Shown: one piece after another, positions 34,429 to 43,627 of the stretch
How the letters are laid out: the number at the start of each line of letters is the position of its first letter
Position numbering within the stretch: position 1 is the first letter of the stretch
Assembly (NCBI RefSeq): GCF_025447595.1
Contig: NZ_JAOEJU010000017.1
Span: 1 to 64,000 of the forward strand
Direction of reading: 5' to 3'
Origin: Pseudomonas koreensis
GTDB lineage: Bacteria > Pseudomonadota > Gammaproteobacteria > Pseudomonadales > Pseudomonadaceae
DNA: 64,000 bases
Program-made: the position numbers and the translations under genes
The notes under the pieces: generated by a model
Databases searched by the model: none
Seen by the model: only the letters and a program-made list of their open reading frames with translations
Told to the model about the DNA's origin: nothing

Positions 34429-35496
34429 TTATTGACCCAACTTCAGGCGAGCGGTCTCGCCACTGGTGAACGGAGCGACATCGACCGGCTGGCCGTTGTA
34501 GCTGACCTGCGCGCCACGGGCAACGCCCAGACGCACGGCAAACGGAGGCTTGCCGACGACAGACAGGCTGTCGCCCTTACGCTTGAGGCCGCTGTACAGC
34601 ACTTTGCCGCTGCCATCGGTCACTTGAGTCCAGCAATCGGCGATGAACTGCACCTGAACCTGGCCCTGACCTGCAGCCGGAGCAACTGGCGCTGTCGGTG
34701 CGGGTGCGGGTGCGGCGGCGACCGGAGCTGCCGGTGCAGTGACGGTCGGAGCAGGCGTGGCCGGAGCGGCAGGTGCTGGAGTTGCTGGAGCAGCCACCAC
34801 AGGCGCTGGCGTATGAGCCGGTGCAGCCGGAGTAGCGGCTGGCGCAGCAGGTGCCGGAGCAACCGGTGCGATCGCTGGAGCGGCGGCCTCGGTCTCGGCG
34901 CCGGTCGATTCAGCCGTGGTTTCCGATTGAGGCAGCGCCAGAGCGGTCGAACCCTCGGCTTCGCCTTCCGCGACAGCCTGGTCTTCCGGCTCGTCCAGCG
35001 GATGAATCTGGGTAGTACCGTCGGCGCCTTCGACTTCAACGTGCTCCGGCGCCAGGCCGATCAGGTCCTTGGTACGCAGCGAGGTCTGATCCTGCCACCA
35101 GACGAAACCGCCGCCGATGACCGCGATCAGCAGCAACAGGCTGACGATCCGCAAAATGGTGTGGGAAACCCGTACCGGCTCTTCAATGCGACCCAGCGCG
35201 TGGACGTTGCTGCCTTGAGAATCGGTGCCGGTGGACTGGTCGAATTGCTGGACCAGAACGGTCTGGTCCATGCCGAGCAATTTGGCGTAGGCGCGAATGT
35301 AGCCGCGAGCGAAGGTATGCCCGGGCAACTTGTCGAATGCGCCGGCTTCAAGATTGCTCAGGGAAGTCACGGTGAGGTTGAGCTTGAGGGCCACTTCGGC
35401 CAGCGACCAGCCATTGCTTTCGCGGGCCTGGCGCAGGGTCTCACCGGGGTTAACGCGATTCGCTGCTACAACTTCGGGATGCGCCGCTTTCATCAT
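34429..35496 (-). CDS. rodZ: RodZ-like cytoskeletal/HTH membrane protein
   Basis: This 355-residue bitopic protein has a cytosolic Xre-type helix-turn-helix (about 18-85), a basic juxtamembrane region, one transmembrane helix (about 113-135), an acidic stretch, then a long low-complexity Ala/Pro linker (about 195-280) and a periplasmic DUF4115 beta domain. RodZ bridges MreB and the elongation machinery. The linker is built of imperfect AP-rich tandem units and is the most variable part. It overlaps pilW by 4 bases. Confidence 0.88.
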   Translation of the reverse strand: MMKAAHPEVVAANRVNPGETLRQARESNGWSLAEVALKLNLTVTSLSNLEAGAFDKLPGHTFARGYIRAYAKLLGMDQTVLVQQFDQSTGTDSQGSNVHALGRIEEPVRVSHTILRIVSLLLLIAVIGGGFVWWQDQTSLRTKDLIGLAPEHVEVEGADGTTQIHPLDEPEDQAVAEGEAEGSTALALPQSETTAESTGAETEAAAPAIAPVAPAPAAPAATPAAPAHTPAPVVAAPATPAPAAPATPAPTVTAPAAPVAAAPAPAPTAPVAPAAGQGQVQVQFIADCWTQVTDGSGKVLYSGLKRKGDSLSVVGKPPFAVRLGVARGAQVSYNGQPVDVAPFTSGETARLKLGQ

Positions 35497-36251
35497 TGCT
35501 CCGACAGGTATTGCTGATATTCCGGCGTACCGGGATAGAGTCGTTTTAATTGCAGGCCCGCACTGGCGGCCTTGTCGCGATCTTCAAATACTTTTGCCAA
35601 CCGAACGGCGAGCAACAGACTACGTGCATTTTGCTCGGAGAGCTGGCTGAAACGGTCGTAATAGTCACGCGCGGGCACATAATGCCTGTCTTCGAATGAC
35701 AACTCAGCCATTTCCAGCAATGCCCGTGGCTGCTGACGGTTCAAACGCAGCGCTTTTTCCAGCTGCTGCTGCGCCAGATCACGCTCCCCGAGCTTCGCCG
35801 CCGTCATGCCGAGGTTCTCGAACACCCGCGAACGCTCAGGATACAGGGTATCGGCGGCCGCCTGTTCAAAACGCTCGTAGGCTTCCTTGTAACGCTGTTC
35901 TTCGTAGAGAAAACTGCCGTAATTGTTGAGGATGCGCGCATCGGCGGGACGGGAAGACAAGGCTTTGCGGAAATGTTCGTCAGCCAGTTTGGGTTCCATT
36001 TCGGCCTGGAACACCAGCCCCAGCGCGGCATTGGCGTCCGGATCCGAACCGTCCAGCTCCAGGGCCTTCTTCAGTGGAACCTTGGCCCGCTCGGTCATAC
36101 CCTGCTGCAAGTATCCCAGCCCCAACTGCACGTAGGCAGCCCGCGCTTCGTCACGGCCCTTGCTGGTCTTCATCGGGTTGTAGTCACCCGACAGGACGCA
36201 ACCAGCACACAGGCTGGCCAACAGCAACAGCAGCGCAAAGCGCAGGGACAT
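35493..36251 (-). CDS. pilW: Type IV pilus biogenesis/stability lipoprotein PilW (PilF)
   Basis: This 252-residue TPR lipoprotein acts as pilotin for the PilQ secretin. The signal peptide ends in lipobox LCAGC (Cys18). Six TPR-like repeats follow, with AxxxLGxxxxxxG and NNYGSFLYEEQRYKEA visible. Its place between rlmN and rodZ is the standard pseudomonad context. Confidence 0.92.
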   Translation of the reverse strand: MSLRFALLLLLASLCAGCVLSGDYNPMKTSKGRDEARAAYVQLGLGYLQQGMTERAKVPLKKALELDGSDPDANAALGLVFQAEMEPKLADEHFRKALSSRPADARILNNYGSFLYEEQRYKEAYERFEQAAADTLYPERSRVFENLGMTAAKLGERDLAQQQLEKALRLNRQQPRALLEMAELSFEDRHYVPARDYYDRFSQLSEQNARSLLLAVRLAKVFEDRDKAASAGLQLKRLYPGTPEYQQYLSEQ

Positions 36252-36263
36252 AGAGATCCTCTC

Positions 36264-37412
36264 TTAGTTAGTGTTCGCGGCGTTCTGTGCCAGATCGCTG
36301 TCGGCGCTCAATTCGCGCACGGCGATGTAACGTTCGCTGCGACGGGTGCGATCCAGCACCTGCCCTACCAATTGACCACAAGCCGCGTCGATGTCTTCAC
36401 CACGGGTGGTGCGCACGGTGACGTTGAAACCGGCCTGGTGAAGCTGATCCTGGAACCGGCGGATGGCGTTGTTGCTCGGCCGCTCGTAACCGGAATGCGG
36501 GAACGGGTTGAACGGAATCAGGTTGATCTTGCACGGAATGTTCTTCAGCAACTCGATCATTTCCACGGCGTGCTCAAGCTTGTCGTTGACGTCCTTGAGC
36601 AAGGTGTACTCGATGGTCAGCACGCGCTTCTCGCCCAGTTCGGACATGTAGCGCTGGCACGACTCGAGCAGCATCTTAAGCGGATATTTCTTGTTGATCG
36701 GCACCAATTGGTTACGCAATGCGTCATTCGGTGCGTGCAGGGACAACGCCAGGGATACGTCGATGTGCTTGGCCAGCTCATCGATCATCGGCACCACACC
36801 CGACGTGGACAGGGTCACGCGGCGCTTGGAGATCCCGTAGCCCAGGTCATCCATCATCAGATGCATGGCGGCCACGACGTTGTCGAAGTTCAGCAGCGGT
36901 TCGCCCATGCCCATCATCACCACGTTGGTGATGGCGCGGTCGATGGTAGCCGGAACACTGCCGAAGGATTTGTTGGCAATCCACACCTGACCGATGACTT
37001 CGGCGGCGGTGAGGTTGCTGTTGAAGCCTTGCTTGCCGGTGGAGCAGAAACTGCAGTCCAGGGCACAGCCAGCCTGGGACGAAACGCACAAAGTGCCGCG
37101 TTTGCCCTGGGGAATGTAAACGGTCTCGACGCAGCTGCCGGACGCCACGCGCACCACCCACTTGCGGGTGCCGTCGCTGGAAATGTCCTCGCTGACCACT
37201 TCGGGACCACGGACCTCAGCAACAGCCTTGAGCTTTTCGCGCAAGGCCTTGCTGACGTTCGTCATGGCGTCGAAATCATCGACGCCAAAGTGGTGAATCC
37301 ATTTCATTACCTGACCGGCACGGAAACGCTTCTCCCCGATTGAGTCGAAGAATTTTTCCATTTCCGGCTGGGTCAGACCCAGCAGGTTGGTTTTAACAGT
37401 CGATGTAGTCAT
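36264..37412 (-). CDS. rlmN: Dual-specificity 23S rRNA/tRNA adenine-C2 methyltransferase RlmN
   Basis: This 382-residue radical SAM enzyme methylates C2 of A2503 in 23S rRNA and A37 in some tRNAs. The radical SAM cysteines are in CALDCSFCSTG (near residue 110), and the two catalytic Cys are the SSGSCVET-side residue and the C-terminal CGQL near 355. It sits 12 bases before pilW, 28 bases after ndk. Confidence 0.96.
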   Translation of the reverse strand: MTTSTVKTNLLGLTQPEMEKFFDSIGEKRFRAGQVMKWIHHFGVDDFDAMTNVSKALREKLKAVAEVRGPEVVSEDISSDGTRKWVVRVASGSCVETVYIPQGKRGTLCVSSQAGCALDCSFCSTGKQGFNSNLTAAEVIGQVWIANKSFGSVPATIDRAITNVVMMGMGEPLLNFDNVVAAMHLMMDDLGYGISKRRVTLSTSGVVPMIDELAKHIDVSLALSLHAPNDALRNQLVPINKKYPLKMLLESCQRYMSELGEKRVLTIEYTLLKDVNDKLEHAVEMIELLKNIPCKINLIPFNPFPHSGYERPSNNAIRRFQDQLHQAGFNVTVRTTRGEDIDAACGQLVGQVLDRTRRSERYIAVRELSADSDLAQNAANTN

Positions 37413-37440
37413 GGATTCACCTTCACTCTTAAGCCAATGC

Positions 37441-37866
37441 TTAGCGAGTGGTTACTTCAGTAGCTGCGAAGAAGTAAGCGATTTCGCGAGCAGCAGCGGC
37501 TTCGGAGTCCGAACCGTGAACGGCGTTGGCGTCGATCGACTCAGCGAAGTCAGCACGGATGGTGCCTGGAGCAGCTTCTTTAGGGTTGGTAGCGCCCATC
37601 AGCTCACGGTTGCGAGCGATGGCGTTTTCGCCTTCCAGAACCTGAACAACAACAGGACCCGAAGTCATGAAGGCAACCAGGTCGCCGAAGAAACCACGAG
37701 CGCTGTGCTCAGCGTAGAAGCCTTCGGCTTCGGCTTTGGACAGTTGCTTCAGTTTCGAAGCTACAACGCGCAGGCCAGCGTCTTCGAAGCAAGTGGTGAT
37801 CTTGCCGATCACGTTTTTAGCAACGGCGTCAGGCTTGATGATGGAGAAAGTACGTTGAACAGCCAT
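37441..37866 (-). CDS. ndk: Nucleoside diphosphate kinase
   Basis: This 141-residue enzyme moves the terminal phosphate between NTPs and NDPs through a phosphohistidine, here in NAVHGSDS near residue 117. Family motifs TFSIIKPDAV, YAEHSARGFF and GATNPKEAAPGTIR are intact. A TATAAT box overlaps the terminator upstream of it (37911-37918 region on the minus strand), so ndk probably has its own promoter. Confidence 0.97.
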   Translation of the reverse strand: MAVQRTFSIIKPDAVAKNVIGKITTCFEDAGLRVVASKLKQLSKAEAEGFYAEHSARGFFGDLVAFMTSGPVVVQVLEGENAIARNRELMGATNPKEAAPGTIRADFAESIDANAVHGSDSEAAAAREIAYFFAATEVTTR

Positions 37867-37902
37867 GGTGTAACTCCAGAAACGGTAATTTGCGAAAAAT
37901 TA

Positions 37903-37925
37903 AACCCGCGAATTATACGCGGGTT
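37903..37925 (-). terminator. Terminator of the isc operon, overlapping an ndk -10 box
   Basis: On the minus strand AACCCGCG-TATAATT-CGCGGGTT is followed by TAATTTTT. The loop sequence itself contains TATAAT, so the same bases may serve as -10 element for ndk. Confidence 0.65.
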
Positions 37926-37954
37926 CGTGGGTATTGCCTAACCTGCGAGGACGA

Positions 37955-38155
37955 TCAGTCTATTTCATCATTCCAGAGCTGCTGAACCGCTTCCAACACC
38001 TTCTCGCCGACACGGCCAGAGTTGTTGTCGAAGTCAGGCAGCTCCATGATCCATCGCTGCAGGTCGACGAAATTGACAGAAAACGGATCTACACCCGGCT
38101 TGGCTTCCGCCAGCTCTTCTGCAATACGTTGAACATCATTCCAACCGTAGCTCAT
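37955..38155 (-). CDS. iscX: Fe-S cluster assembly protein IscX
   Basis: This small acidic protein of 66 residues is a modified winged helix that binds IscS and iron and tunes the rate of cluster synthesis. The family motif DPFSVNFVDLQRWIMELPDF is split here around residues 27-46. It is the last gene of the isc operon, 14 bases after fdx. Confidence 0.94.
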   Translation of the reverse strand: MSYGWNDVQRIAEELAEAKPGVDPFSVNFVDLQRWIMELPDFDNNSGRVGEKVLEAVQQLWNDEID

Positions 38156-38169
38156 GACAGTCTTACCAG

Positions 38170-38511
38170 TCAGTGCGGCGCTTCGGCCGCATGGTTAAGC
38201 GAATATTTCGGAATTTCGACGGTGATGTCTTCTTCACCGACGATCGCCTGACAAGCCAGGCGCGACTGGGCTTCCAGCCCCCAGGCACGATCAAGGAAAT
38301 CTTCCTCCAACTCGTCGGCTTCTTCCAGCGAGTCAAAACCCTCGCGGATGATGCAGTGACAAGTGGTGCAGGCGCAGACGCCGCCGCAGGCGCTTTCCAT
38401 CTCGATGTGGTGTTCGTGAGCCAGTTCGAGGATCGACGTGCCGGGTGCAGCGTCAACGACCATGCCTTCAGGGCAGAACTTCTCGTGGGGCAGAAAAATG
38501 ACCTGCGGCAT
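38170..38511 (-). CDS. fdx: ISC-system [2Fe-2S] ferredoxin
   Basis: This 113-residue adrenodoxin-type ferredoxin supplies electrons for cluster assembly on IscU. Cluster ligands are in CGGVCACTTCHC (residues about 42-53) plus the distal Cys in RLACQAIVG. Its ATG shares one base with the hscA stop (TGATG). Confidence 0.96.
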   Translation of the reverse strand: MPQVIFLPHEKFCPEGMVVDAAPGTSILELAHEHHIEMESACGGVCACTTCHCIIREGFDSLEEADELEEDFLDRAWGLEAQSRLACQAIVGEEDITVEIPKYSLNHAAEAPH

Positions 38512-40376
38512 CAGATATCCTCGATTTCATTCAGATTGCGCCCCGACAGAGCGGCTTTCACCGTCTGATCCATACGACGGGCTGCAAAAGCATCGGTCAC
38601 TTGCGACAGACGCTTGGTCTGCTGCTCGATGGCGTAACCATCGGTGCCTTTCATCAGTTCGGTCAGTTCCTGCACCTGCAGATCGATGACCATGCGCTCT
38701 TCGGCGTCGAGCAAACGCTCGCCATCCGCCTCAAGAGCGCCCTGCACCGCTTCGATCAGGCGCTGGGCATCGACTTGCTGCTCGCGAAGAACGCGGGCGA
38801 CTTTGTCGTCATTGGCGTGCTGGAACGAATCTTTCAGCATCTTGGCGATTTCGCCGTCAGTCAGGCCATAGGACGGCTTGACCTGAATGCTGGCCTCGAC
38901 GCCCGAGCCCAGTTCACGAGCAGAAACGCTGAGCAGACCGTCGGCATCGACCTGGAAGGTCACGCGAATTTTCGCCGCACCGGCCACCATCGCCGGGATG
39001 CCGCGCAATTCGAAGCGAGCCAGGGAGCGGCAATCGGAGATCAGCTCACGCTCGCCCTGCAATACGTGGATAGCCATGGCCGACTGGCCGTCTTTATAAG
39101 TGGTGAAGTCCTGGGCGCGAGCGACAGGGATGGTGGTGTTGCGCGGAATCACCTTCTCCATCAGGCCACCCATGGTTTCCAGCCCCAGGGACAGCGGAAT
39201 CACGTCGAGCAGCAGCAGTTCGCCGCCATCGCGCTTGTTGCCGGCCAGCGTATCGGCCTGGATCGCGGCACCGATGGCCACCACTTGATCCGGATCGATT
39301 TCGGTCAGCGGCTGACGACCGAAGGCTTCGGCGACAGCTTCGCGAACACGTGGAACGCGGGTCGAACCACCGACCATGACCACGGCGTGCACGTCTTCCA
39401 GCTCGACGCCGGAATCGCGCACAGCGCGGCGGCAGGCTTTCAGGCTGCGAGCAACCATTGGCTCGATCAGCGCGTCGAATGCCTCGCGCGTCAGTTGTGC
39501 TTTCCAGTCGCCGTAGGCAACTTCAAAACTGTCGGCATTTGTAAGGGCTTCTTTGGCTGCGCAGGCGGTTTGCAGCAGGCTGCGTTGTGCGCCTGGATCA
39601 AGGTCGGCGGACAAGCCGGCGTTCTCGATGATCCAGCCGGCAATTGCGTGATCGAAGTCATCGCCACCCAGCGCGCTGTCGCCGCCGGTAGCCAGGACTT
39701 CGAAGACACCGCCGGTGAGGCGCAGAATCGAAATATCGAAGGTGCCGCCGCCCAGGTCGTAAATGGCGACCAGGCCTTCGGCATGCTGATCCAGACCGTA
39801 TGCCACCGCTGCAGCGGTCGGCTCGTTGAGCAGACGCAACACGTTCAGACCGGCAAGTTTCGCCGCGTCCTTGGTAGCCTGGCGCTGAGCATCGTCGAAA
39901 TACGCCGGAACGGTGATCACCGCGCCCACCAGCTCACCGCCAAGGGTGGCTTCAGCGCGCTGACGCAATACTTTCAGGATATCGGCGGAGACTTCGACCG
40001 GGCTTTTCGGGCCCTGCACGGTGTCGATGAACGGCATGTGCGACTCGCCGCCGACAAAGCGGTACGGCAGTTGATCGCCCAATTGCTTGACGTCGGACAG
40101 ACCACGCCCCATCAGGCGTTTGACCGACAGCACGGTATTCAGGGGATCAGAGGACGCAGCCAGTTTGGCTGACTCGCCGACTTCGACGCGATCGGCGTGA
40201 TAACGCACGGCGGAAGGCAGGATGACCCGCCCTTCGGCGTCGGCCAGCGGCTCGGAAAGACCACTGCGCAACGCAGCGACCAGCGAATTGGTAGTACCCA
40301 AGTCGATCCCCACAGCCAGACGACGCTGGTGCGGTTGAGGACTTTGGCCGGGTTCGGCGATCTGCAGTAGGGCCAT
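38511..40376 (-). CDS. hscA: Fe-S assembly chaperone HscA (Hsp70 family)
   Basis: This 621-residue specialised Hsp70 uses ATP to help release clusters from IscU. The nucleotide-binding domain has VGIDLGTTNSLVA near residue 20, YDLGGGTFDISIL and VGGSTRVPRVRE; the substrate-binding domain starts near 385. It lies between hscB and fdx. Confidence 0.97.
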   Translation of the reverse strand: MALLQIAEPGQSPQPHQRRLAVGIDLGTTNSLVAALRSGLSEPLADAEGRVILPSAVRYHADRVEVGESAKLAASSDPLNTVLSVKRLMGRGLSDVKQLGDQLPYRFVGGESHMPFIDTVQGPKSPVEVSADILKVLRQRAEATLGGELVGAVITVPAYFDDAQRQATKDAAKLAGLNVLRLLNEPTAAAVAYGLDQHAEGLVAIYDLGGGTFDISILRLTGGVFEVLATGGDSALGGDDFDHAIAGWIIENAGLSADLDPGAQRSLLQTACAAKEALTNADSFEVAYGDWKAQLTREAFDALIEPMVARSLKACRRAVRDSGVELEDVHAVVMVGGSTRVPRVREAVAEAFGRQPLTEIDPDQVVAIGAAIQADTLAGNKRDGGELLLLDVIPLSLGLETMGGLMEKVIPRNTTIPVARAQDFTTYKDGQSAMAIHVLQGERELISDCRSLARFELRGIPAMVAGAAKIRVTFQVDADGLLSVSARELGSGVEASIQVKPSYGLTDGEIAKMLKDSFQHANDDKVARVLREQQVDAQRLIEAVQGALEADGERLLDAEERMVIDLQVQELTELMKGTDGYAIEQQTKRLSQVTDAFAARRMDQTVKAALSGRNLNEIEDI

Positions 40377-40427
40377 CGTGATCAGGACTTATCTGTATAT
40401 CAGGCGTGCGACCGGAGCGGCACTGGG

Positions 40428-40949
40428 TTAATCGTCGAGGCGCTCTTCTAACTGGCGCACTTCGTAGGTGAGCTTGTCGAGGAACTGCATGCGCCGCATC
40501 AGGCGTTCGGCCTGTTCGCGTTGCGCTGCATCATCCCAACAGGCTGCGAAGCTTTCGTTGAGCGCTTCCTGGGCGGTTTTCAGGCGACGCTTGAAAGCCG
40601 CGACACCGTCCAGATCGGCACTGTCCTGCAGATCTTCGAGCTCTTCGCGCCATTGCATCTGCTGCAAAAGAAACTCGGGATCGTGGACAGTGACTTCCAT
40701 CGGCACTTCATGCCCGCTGATGGTCAGCAGGTAGCGTGCGCGCTGGGCCGGACTCTTGAGCGTCTGGTAGGCATCGTTGAGCCGCGCAGACTGCTCGAGC
40801 GCCGACCGCTGCTCGCGCTCGGAAGCATCGGCAAAGCGGTCAGGATGAACGCCGCGCGCCAGCTCGCGATAGCGCGTGGCCAACTGCTCGAGATCCAGAC
40901 GAAAGCCCGGTTGCAGCTCGAATAAAGCGAAATGACAAGGAATACCCAC
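40428..40949 (-). CDS. hscB: Fe-S assembly co-chaperone HscB (J protein)
   Basis: This 173-residue J-domain protein recruits IscU to HscA. The J domain (1-75) has the HPD motif (VHPDRFAD near residue 32), and the C-terminal three-helix bundle binds IscU. The start is GTG at 40949 (MGIPCHFALF), matching the family; the longer frame would run into iscA. Confidence 0.94.
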   Translation of the reverse strand: MGIPCHFALFELQPGFRLDLEQLATRYRELARGVHPDRFADASEREQRSALEQSARLNDAYQTLKSPAQRARYLLTISGHEVPMEVTVHDPEFLLQQMQWREELEDLQDSADLDGVAAFKRRLKTAQEALNESFAACWDDAAQREQAERLMRRMQFLDKLTYEVRQLEERLDD

Positions 40950-40957
40950 GACAAGCC

Positions 40958-41281
40958 TCAGATGTTGAAGCTTTCGCCGCAGCCACATTCACCGCGTACG
41001 TTGGGGTTGTTGAACTTGAAGCCTTCGTTCAACCCTTCCTTGACGAAATCGAGCTCGGTGCCGTCGAGGTAGGCCAGGCTTTTCGGGTCGATGATCACTT
41101 TTTCGCCGTGACTCTCGAACACCTGATCTTCTGCAACCACCTCGTCGACAAACTCCAGCACGTAGGCAAGGCCGGAACAGCCCGTGGTGCGAACACCCAG
41201 ACGAATCCCTTCACCCTTGCCGCGCCCGTCGAGGGAGCGCCGCACGTGTCGAGCAGCCGCTTCTGTCATGCTGATAGCCAT
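40958..41281 (-). CDS. iscA: Fe-S assembly protein IscA
   Basis: This 107-residue A-type carrier holds iron or Fe-S clusters for delivery to client proteins. The three conserved Cys are in TTGCSGLAY (near residue 35) and CGCGESF (near 99-101). The start MAISMTEAA at 41281 is the family N-terminus. Confidence 0.96.
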   Translation of the reverse strand: MAISMTEAAARHVRRSLDGRGKGEGIRLGVRTTGCSGLAYVLEFVDEVVAEDQVFESHGEKVIIDPKSLAYLDGTELDFVKEGLNEGFKFNNPNVRGECGCGESFNI

Positions 41282-41315
41282 CGTTGACTCCTTACTCGTC
41301 GCCAAATCTTGAAAG

Positions 41316-41702
41316 TCAGATCAAGCCTTTCTTCTGCTTGTAATCGCGAACGGCGGCCTTGATGGCGTCTTCAGCGAGAACCGAGCAGTGGATTTTCACT
41401 GGCGGCAGGGCCAGTTCTTCGGCCAGCTGAGTGTTCTTGATGGTTTCAGCTTCGTCCAGGGTCTTGCCCTTCATCCACTCGGTAGCGAGGGAGCTGGAGG
41501 CGATAGCCGAACCGCAGCCGTAGGTCTTGAACTTGGCGTCTTCGATAACGCCCTGATCGTTGACCTTGATTTGCAGGCGCATCACGTCGCCGCACGCCGG
41601 AGCGCCGACCATGCCGGTGCCGACATCAGGATCTTCCGCGTTCATCTTGCCGACGTTACGCGGGTTTTCGTAGTGGTCGATGACCTTTTCGCTGTAAGCC
41701 AT
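41316..41702 (-). CDS. iscU: Fe-S cluster scaffold IscU
   Basis: This 128-residue scaffold builds the cluster on three Cys: GAPACGDVM (near 37), KTYGCGSAIASS (near 63) and HCSVLAEDAI (near 106), and carries the LPPVKIHC loop recognised by HscA. The start MAYSEKVIDHY at 41702 was chosen over a frame 3 codons longer. Confidence 0.97.
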   Translation of the reverse strand: MAYSEKVIDHYENPRNVGKMNAEDPDVGTGMVGAPACGDVMRLQIKVNDQGVIEDAKFKTYGCGSAIASSSLATEWMKGKTLDEAETIKNTQLAEELALPPVKIHCSVLAEDAIKAAVRDYKQKKGLI

Positions 41703-41803
41703 GATTCTCAATCCTCACTCATCAGGGCCGCTCTTGAGACCCTGCAACTGCGCTGCGCAAACCGCCGCGTCGCTACAGGATCTGTATCCGGCGGCTTCTA
41801 TAT

Positions 41804-43018
41804 TTAGTGTGCCGCCCACTCGATCTTCGAGATATCGACGCCGTCTTTGTACATGTCCCACAGCGGCGACAGAGCGCGCAGCTTGGTAACGGCCTCGCAG
41901 ACTTTCTGCGCGGCGTAGTCGATTTCTTCTTCGGTGGTGAAACGGCCGAAGGTGAAACGGATCGAGCTGTGTGCCAGTTCGTCGTTGCGGCCCAGGGCGC
42001 GCAGTACGTACGAAGGCTCAAGCGACGCCGAGGTGCAGGCCGAACCGGACGAAACCGCCAGATCCTTGAGCGCCATGATCAGCGACTCGCCTTCAACGTA
42101 GTTGAAGCTCAGGTTCAGGTTGTGCGGAACGCGGGCGGTCAGGCTGCCGTTGACGTACAGCTCTTCCAGGTGCTCGACCTGCTTGTAGAAGCGGTCGCTC
42201 AACGCCTTGATGCGGACGTTTTCGGCAGCCATGTCTTCCTTGGCCACACGGAACGCTTCGCCCATGCCGACGATCTGGTGAGTCGCCAGGGTGCCGGAAC
42301 GCATGCCACGCTCGTGACCGCCGCCGTGCATGGTCGCTTCGATGCGCACACGCGGCTTGCGGCTGACGTACAGCGCGCCGATGCCTTTAGGGCCGTAGGT
42401 CTTGTGAGCGGAGAACGACATCATGTCGACTTTCAGTTTCTGCAGGTCGATTTCGACCTTGCCGGTGGACTGAGCGGCGTCGACGTGGAACAGGATGCCC
42501 TTCGAACGAAGCAGCTCGCCGATGGCGGCGATGTCGTTGACGGTGCCGATTTCGTTGTTCACGTGCATCACCGACACCAGGATGGTGTCTTCGCGCAGCG
42601 CGGCTTCGATCATGGCCGGGGTGATCAGGCCATCTTCGGTCGGATCGAGGTAGGTGACTTCGAAACCTTCACGCTCCAGTTGGCGCATGGTGTCGAGGAC
42701 AGCCTTGTGTTCGATCTTGGAGGTGATCAGGTGCTTGCCCTTGGAGGCGTAGAAATGTGCCGCACCCTTGATTGCCAGGTTGTCGGACTCGGTGGCACCG
42801 GAGGTCCAGACGATTTCACGCGGGTCGGCGTTGACCAGATCGGCCACCTGACGACGGGCGTTTTCGACGGACTCTTCGGCTTTCCAGCCGAACACGTGGG
42901 AACGGGACGCCGGGTTACCGAAGTTTCCGTCGACCAGCAGGCATTCACTCATTTTTTGCGCAACGCGCGGATCGACCGGGGTGGTCGCAGAGTAATCAAG
43001 GTAAATCGGCAATTTCAT
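41804..43018 (-). CDS. iscS: Cysteine desulfurase IscS
   Basis: This 404-residue PLP enzyme removes sulfur from cysteine and delivers it to IscU and to tRNA thiolation enzymes. The PLP lysine is in MMSFSAHKTYGPKG near residue 206, and the mobile catalytic loop has SSGSACTSASLEPS with Cys near 328. About 100 bases separate it from iscU, with no other gene between. Confidence 0.97.
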   Translation of the reverse strand: MKLPIYLDYSATTPVDPRVAQKMSECLLVDGNFGNPASRSHVFGWKAEESVENARRQVADLVNADPREIVWTSGATESDNLAIKGAAHFYASKGKHLITSKIEHKAVLDTMRQLEREGFEVTYLDPTEDGLITPAMIEAALREDTILVSVMHVNNEIGTVNDIAAIGELLRSKGILFHVDAAQSTGKVEIDLQKLKVDMMSFSAHKTYGPKGIGALYVSRKPRVRIEATMHGGGHERGMRSGTLATHQIVGMGEAFRVAKEDMAAENVRIKALSDRFYKQVEHLEELYVNGSLTARVPHNLNLSFNYVEGESLIMALKDLAVSSGSACTSASLEPSYVLRALGRNDELAHSSIRFTFGRFTTEEEIDYAAQKVCEAVTKLRALSPLWDMYKDGVDISKIEWAAH

Positions 43019-43068
43019 GGACTATCTCCTAAATCAGGCTGGCTGGCGTGCCGCTAGCTCTCTGGCTG

Positions 43069-43560
43069 TCATTCGACGGCGGACGCTTCAATCTTGTCCA
43101 GGCGCGGCGCCTTGCCATTGCAACGACGCTGATCCTGACGCTGGGCCACTTCCTGCACCTCACGGCGAGTTACGAGGTCGGCCAAGCTGATACCGCTGAG
43201 AAATTCGTGAATCTGCAGGCTCAGGTCGCACCACAGGTGATGGGTCAGGCAGGTGTCACCGGAGTGGCAGTCGCCCTGGCCCTGGCATTTTGTTGCATCG
43301 ACCGATTCGTTCACCGCATCGATCACCTGAGCCACCTGGATGCCCTGCATGTCGCGGGACAACTGGTAGCCACCGCCCGGACCGCGAACACTGGAAACCA
43401 GGTTGCTGCGGCGCAGCTTGGCGAAAAGCTGTTCGAGATAGGACAGGGAGATGCCTTGGCGCTCGGAGATATCGGCCAGGGACACCGGCCCGTGTTGCGC
43501 GTGCAACGCCAGGTCAAGCATGGCGGTCACGGCGTATCGGCCTTTTGTAGTCAGTCGCAT
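43069..43560 (-). CDS. iscR: Fe-S-responsive transcriptional regulator IscR
   Basis: This 163-residue Rrf2-family regulator represses the isc operon when loaded with [2Fe-2S]. The N-terminal winged HTH starts MRLTTKGRYAVTAMLDLAL, and three Cys ligands lie in CQGQGDCHSGDTC (near 92-104) with a His downstream. It is the first gene of the isc operon, behind two operator-like sites at 43605 and 43628. Confidence 0.96.
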   Translation of the reverse strand: MRLTTKGRYAVTAMLDLALHAQHGPVSLADISERQGISLSYLEQLFAKLRRSNLVSSVRGPGGGYQLSRDMQGIQVAQVIDAVNESVDATKCQGQGDCHSGDTCLTHHLWCDLSLQIHEFLSGISLADLVTRREVQEVAQRQDQRRCNGKAPRLDKIEASAVE

Positions 43561-43604
43561 GGACAATTACCACGGAGTTCGGAATGGGCGGGAGTATGCA
43601 ATTC

Positions 43605-43625
43605 CCGAGCATTTAAGTCAACTAT
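43605..43625 (-). promoter_or_regulatory. IscR type 1 operator
   Basis: The minus strand reads ATAGTTGACTTAAATGCTCGG, an excellent match to the type 1 IscR consensus and almost the same as the E. coli iscR promoter site (from memory). Its TTGACT is also a plausible -35 element, so binding would block transcription of iscR. Confidence 0.8.
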
Positions 43626-43627
43626 AA

